Virus record (IMG/VR): IMGVR_UViG_3300048625_000103
Span: 1 to 62,700 of that record
Source of the DNA: a virus
Reading direction: 5' to 3' (one strand)
DNA: 62,700 bases
Positions 59,959 through 62,700 of the stretch are shown piece by piece. Each line of letters starts with the position of its first letter. The first letter of the stretch is position 1. A model generated the notes under the pieces. That model saw nothing but the letters and a program-made list of their open reading frames with translations, ran no database searches and was not told the origin of the DNA. The translations under genes were made by a program, and so were the position numbers.

Positions 59959-59978
59959 GAACCAAAGAGTTTTGGTTC
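59959..59978 (-). repeat. Dispersed 20-bp hairpin, copy E (class 2, inverted)
   Basis: GAACCAAAGAGTTTTGGTTC, the exact reverse complement of copy A. It begins 4 nt after the zinc-ribbon stop and ends 15 nt before the next start. Confidence 0.85.
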
Positions 59979-59993
59979 TAAAAGGAGTTGAAA

Positions 59994-60191
59994 ATGGGAT
60001 TTAAGAAATCAGCAGATGGCGTTGCTAAAAAGGGCAAAACCGAGGGCAAGAATCTTGGTGATAGCGGCCCTACAGTTTCCATTCAGTCCGCCAAAGCAGG
60101 CAAGTCTGGTAAATCTGGTGGCAAGACCAATGAAGAAATGATGAAACTTGGCCGCGGCATGGCTAAAGTGGCAAACCAAAAGCGAGGTTAA
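59994..60191 (+). CDS. Small basic protein with ADGVAKKGKTEGK motif (65 aa)
   Basis: The start at 59994 follows AAAAGGAG. It opens Gly-Phe-Lys-Lys-Ser-Ala-Asp-Gly-Val-Ala-Lys-Lys-Gly-Lys-Thr, the motif of 57090 and 57522, and stays basic to the end (Val-Ala-Asn-Gln-Lys-Arg-Gly). Small virion-cassette protein of unknown role. Confidence 0.7.
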   Translation: MGFKKSADGVAKKGKTEGKNLGDSGPTVSIQSAKAGKSGKSGGKTNEEMMKLGRGMAKVANQKRG

Positions 60192-60193
60192 TC

Positions 60194-60424
60194 ATGGCTA
60201 CCAAGAAAAATAACAAGCCAGCATCTGCTTATGCTGGTCGTTACAAAGAAGCTGCTACTGATTTGGCAAAGAAGGCCAATATGAGCAAGGCTGATACGGT
60301 GGATATGTCTGTTGGAAACATCAGCAAGTCTGCCGGTAACGAAGGTGTGAAAACTTCTGGTATCAAAATCCGTGGTACTGGCGCAGCTACTAAGGGCCTG
60401 ATGGCTCGAGGTCCAATGGCGTAA
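60194..60424 (+). CDS. Small basic conserved protein (76 aa)
   Basis: A 76-residue protein ending Gly-Ile-Lys-Ile-Arg-Gly-Thr-Gly-Ala-Ala-Thr-Lys-Gly-Leu-Met-Ala-Arg-Gly, a tail common in aquatic phages. Two nt separate it from both neighbours. Function unknown. Confidence 0.72.
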   Translation: MATKKNNKPASAYAGRYKEAATDLAKKANMSKADTVDMSVGNISKSAGNEGVKTSGIKIRGTGAATKGLMARGPMA

Positions 60425-60426
60425 AT

Positions 60427-61077
60427 ATGGATTACCAAAGCCTCATTACAGCGGTTAGTGACTACACGGAGAACACGTTTCCCACCGTGGACATGAACAC
60501 GTTCATCACGCAGGCGGAACAGCGTATATACAACTCTGTGCAGTTCCCTTCTTTGCGTAAGAATGTCACTGGCACATTGACTCCAAGTAACAAATACTTG
60601 TCGTGTCCGCTTGACTTCTTGTCGGTGTATTCGCTGGCTGTAATTGATGATGCTGGTTCCTATGAGTACCTGTTGAATAAAGACGTCAACTTTATTCGAC
60701 AGGCTTACCCAAATCCAAGCGATACCGCTATTCCAAAATATTACGCCCTGTTTGGCCCAAACACTGTGCAGCCTAATGAGCTGTCTCTTATTGTTGGTCC
60801 AACGCCGGATGCTGTGTATTCTGTTGAGCTCCACTATTTCTTCTATCCTGAATCAATCGTCACGGCCGGTAACACTTGGCTTGGCGACAACATGGATTCA
60901 GTATTGCTGTACGGCACGCTGGTTGAGGCAAACACGTACATGAAGGGTGAGGCAGATATGACCGCTCTTTACAACACCAAGTACCAAGAGGCATTGGCAT
61001 TGGCTAAGCGTCTGGGAGATGGTTTGGAGAGACAAGATAGCTATCGCAGTGGTCAGTATCGTCAGCCGGTGAACTAA
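60427..61077 (+). CDS. Head-tail adaptor (phage-adaptor family, 216 aa)
   Basis: Helical adaptor: Leu-Ile-Thr-Ala-Val-Ser-Asp-Tyr-Thr, Ile-Thr-Gln-Ala-Glu-Gln-Arg-Ile-Tyr-Asn-Ser-Val-Gln-Phe-Pro-Ser-Leu-Arg, then a small beta domain and Val-Leu-Leu-Tyr-Gly-Thr-Leu-Val-Glu-Ala with a C-terminal helix Tyr-Gln-Glu-Ala-Leu-Ala-Leu-Ala. It matches the adaptor proteins below the portal in podoviruses. Confidence 0.8.
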   Translation: MDYQSLITAVSDYTENTFPTVDMNTFITQAEQRIYNSVQFPSLRKNVTGTLTPSNKYLSCPLDFLSVYSLAVIDDAGSYEYLLNKDVNFIRQAYPNPSDTAIPKYYALFGPNTVQPNELSLIVGPTPDAVYSVELHYFFYPESIVTAGNTWLGDNMDSVLLYGTLVEANTYMKGEADMTALYNTKYQEALALAKRLGDGLERQDSYRSGQYRQPVN

Positions 61078-61078
61078 T

Positions 61079-61525
61079 ATGACAATTGCACAAACTGCAA
61101 CAACATCTTTCAAGACGGAGTTAATGCAAGCTGTGCATAACTTTGGACCAGTCACGCCTGACACATTCTTTATTGCGCTTTACACGGGCGCAGCAAACAT
61201 TGATGCCACAACAACTGCGTACACAACTGATGGTGAGGTTGTTGGAACTGGATATACGGCAGGCGGTCAACAGCTGACCATTACAACGTCGCCAACAGCA
61301 GCAAACAACAATTACGGTGTGCCAACGGCATACGTTAACTTTGCAGATGTCACATGGGCAAATGCTACGTTCACTGCGCGCGGTGCATTGATCTATAACG
61401 CAACACAAGGCAATAAGTCGGTTGCTGTTTTGGATTTTGGTGGCGACAAGGTTAAGAGCGGAACGGACTTTACAATTCAGTTTCCTGCTGCCGGTGCAAA
61501 TACCGCCATCATCCGTATTGCGTAA
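61079..61525 (+). CDS. Virion protein, tandem paralogue of 61743 (148 aa)
   Basis: Beta-rich 148-residue protein with Ala-Tyr-Thr-Thr-Asp-Gly-Glu-Val-Val-Gly-Thr-Gly-Tyr-Thr-Ala-Gly-Gly, Leu-Ile-Tyr-Asn-Ala-Thr-Gln-Gly-Asn-Lys-Ser-Val. The same two blocks recur in the 61743 product, so the two arose by duplication. Such proteins accompany fibre genes. Confidence 0.75.
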   Translation: MTIAQTATTSFKTELMQAVHNFGPVTPDTFFIALYTGAANIDATTTAYTTDGEVVGTGYTAGGQQLTITTSPTAANNNYGVPTAYVNFADVTWANATFTARGALIYNATQGNKSVAVLDFGGDKVKSGTDFTIQFPAAGANTAIIRIA

Positions 61526-61535
61526 AGGATCTGAC

Positions 61536-61730
61536 ATGTTAGTGAACACTACAAAAGGCGAAATGGACGATTCATTGCTTGAAAAGCGTGAAGGTTCTAT
61601 CGACAACGAAAACGAACTGACCACTTGGGTTGAGTACTGGCTCTTGGATGAGCTTGTGCACCGCTCTGTGCATGTGACTTTGAAAAAGATGCCCGTATTC
61701 GCGGGCGCTGAAGCCGCTTCTATCGCGTAA
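61536..61730 (+). CDS. Small acidic protein between paralogues (64 aa)
   Basis: The start at 61536 follows AAAGGATC. A 64-residue protein, acidic then aromatic (Thr-Trp-Val-Glu-Tyr-Trp-Leu-Leu-Asp-Glu-Leu). It separates the tandem paralogues; unknown role. Confidence 0.7.
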   Translation: MLVNTTKGEMDDSLLEKREGSIDNENELTTWVEYWLLDELVHRSVHVTLKKMPVFAGAEAASIA

Positions 61731-61742
61731 AGGAAAGACCAA

Positions 61743-62219
61743 ATGGCCAATACCCAATCAATGTGCACCTCGTTCATGGGCGAGTTGTTGACAGGCACAC
61801 ACAACTTCGGCGTCGCACCTATCCGTGCAGCGGCTACGGCAGACACCTTCAAGGCTGCTCTGTATTTGACTTCGGCCACGATTAACGCGGCAACTACAGC
61901 CTATTCGTCAACAGGTGAAGTATCGGGTACTGGCTATACAGCTGGCGGCGTAACCGTCACTAACGCAACCCCTCCGTCATCTACAAACAGCTCGGCAACG
62001 GCTGGCGTGGCTTACTGGACTCCATCGGCTTCGATCACGTACACAACCGTGACGCTGACAACCGCCTTTGATACGGTATTGATTTACAACTCGACACAGA
62101 GCAACAAATCCGTATCGGTGCACACCTTCGGTTCGCAAACCATCACGGCCGGTACATTCACACTTACCATGCCATCGAACACAACGTCAACAGCTCTGTT
62201 GCGTTTGGCTACAACCTAA
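61743..62219 (+). CDS. Virion protein, tandem paralogue of 61079 (158 aa)
   Basis: Contains Gly-Glu-Val-Ser-Gly-Thr-Gly-Tyr-Thr-Ala-Gly-Gly and Leu-Ile-Tyr-Asn-Ser-Thr-Gln-Ser-Asn-Lys-Ser-Val as in its paralogue, with a Ser/Thr-rich insert between. AAAGGAAAGACC is the ribosome site. It precedes the fibre gene at 62229. Confidence 0.75.
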   Translation: MANTQSMCTSFMGELLTGTHNFGVAPIRAAATADTFKAALYLTSATINAATTAYSSTGEVSGTGYTAGGVTVTNATPPSSTNSSATAGVAYWTPSASITYTTVTLTTAFDTVLIYNSTQSNKSVSVHTFGSQTITAGTFTLTMPSNTTSTALLRLATT

Positions 62220-62228
62220 AGGGGTTCT

Positions 62229-62700
62229 ATGGCGCTGGTACTACCTGATCGCGTACAACAAACAGGGACGGCTAACACAACCGTTAGCTTTACCCTAGGA
62301 TCGACAATCTCTGGGTTTCAGTCTTTTGCAAGTGTAGGCGACGGTAATAGTACGTACTATGCAGCCACAGATACCGCAAACAACTGGGAAGTAGGGGTTG
62401 GCACATACACAGCCTCTGGCACACTGCTAACCCGTAGTGTGGTGCTGTCTTCCAGCAACAGCGGAAGCGCGGTAACGTTTGTCGGTACGGTTACTGTTTT
62501 TGTTACCTACCCGGGGTCTGTTTTCTTTAACCCTGCCGTTCCAGCTGCAATTGGAACTACAACACCTGCTGCCGGTACGTTTACTACGTTGATTGGTGGC
62601 GGTGGCTCACCCAACTACCAACAAGTGTCAGGCGCCGCCACGGGTAAAGGTGTGGTGCAGTCTGTGCTGGGCGCAGACGCCAACATTGCCCAAGTTTTTC
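62229..62700 (+). CDS. Tail fibre, N-terminal part (3' end off window)
   Basis: AAAGGGG lies six nt before the ATG. The N-terminus (Met-Ala-Leu-Val-Leu-Pro-Asp-Arg-Val-Gln-Gln-Thr-Gly; Gly-Thr-Tyr-Thr-Ala-Ser-Gly-Thr-Leu-Leu-Thr-Arg) is the virion-attachment start usual for fibres of this phage type. The frame is open to the last base and in phase with the frame entering at position 1 (one base left over here, two used there). It therefore probably continues there. Confidence 0.85.
   Translation, partial: MALVLPDRVQQTGTANTTVSFTLGSTISGFQSFASVGDGNSTYYAATDTANNWEVGVGTYTASGTLLTRSVVLSSSNSGSAVTFVGTVTVFVTYPGSVFFNPAVPAAIGTTTPAAGTFTTLIGGGGSPNYQQVSGAATGKGVVQSVLGADANIAQVF

Overview
This is a tailed-phage genome, or very nearly all of one. 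The late genes encode a P22-type portal, TerS/TerL, scaffold and a capsid, plus three large T7-like ejection proteins (one with a lytic transglycosylase domain). There is no sheath or long-tail tape measure. This points to a short-tailed (podovirus-like) particle. Small accessory proteins resemble those of phages of freshwater Burkholderiales, but the host is inferred only from protein style. The last reading frame (from 62229) runs off the right edge and the first runs in from the left. The two are in the same phase (472 + 1163 nt = 545 codons), so the window is probably a circularly permuted or circularised genome opened inside a tail-fibre gene.

Layout. (1) 45608 -> 62700 -> 1 -> 21653, plus strand: terminase, portal, GroES-like protein, scaffold, capsid, head-tail connectors, many small basic proteins, fibres, holins and endolysin, a hub protein, and the ejection cassette ending in a 1938-residue protein. 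(2) 30198 -> 21691, minus strand: early recombination arm (Erf annealase, a protein with an SSB-like tail, Cas4-like nuclease, Ref-like nuclease), a von Willebrand A/TPR membrane module, and modular proteins with a recurring Lys-Gln-Glu-Gln-Gly-Glu-Pro motif. (3) 30304 -> 42409, plus strand: VRR-NUC nuclease, an N-terminally shortened NadV, about 700 nt of non-coding but strongly self-complementary sequence, a winged-helix regulator, many small genes, MazG-like, ParB-like, SF2 helicase and TOPRIM primase. (4) 45185 -> 42389, minus strand: small accessory genes, followed by about 400 nt of non-coding sequence carrying two long direct repeats and a promoter that appears to give a leaderless terS transcript.

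Working together, the Erf/Cas4-like/Ref/VRR-NUC set with the helicase and primase suggests recombination-dependent replication that borrows the host polymerase. No DNA polymerase, RNA polymerase, integrase or lysogeny repressor was recognised. Opposing operons are separated by a convergent hairpin (21.65 kb) and a divergent promoter with a dyad (30.2 kb).

The most unusual content is: the putative giant structured RNA at 31.88-32.51 kb, behind a sigma-70-like promoter; a family of five 20-bp hairpins scattered over the genome at module boundaries; gene-junction cassettes (end of gene, Shine-Dalgarno, start) shared by both early arms; the vWA/TPR module; and the truncated NadV with a structured leader. 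All calls come from reading the sequence. No database search was run.
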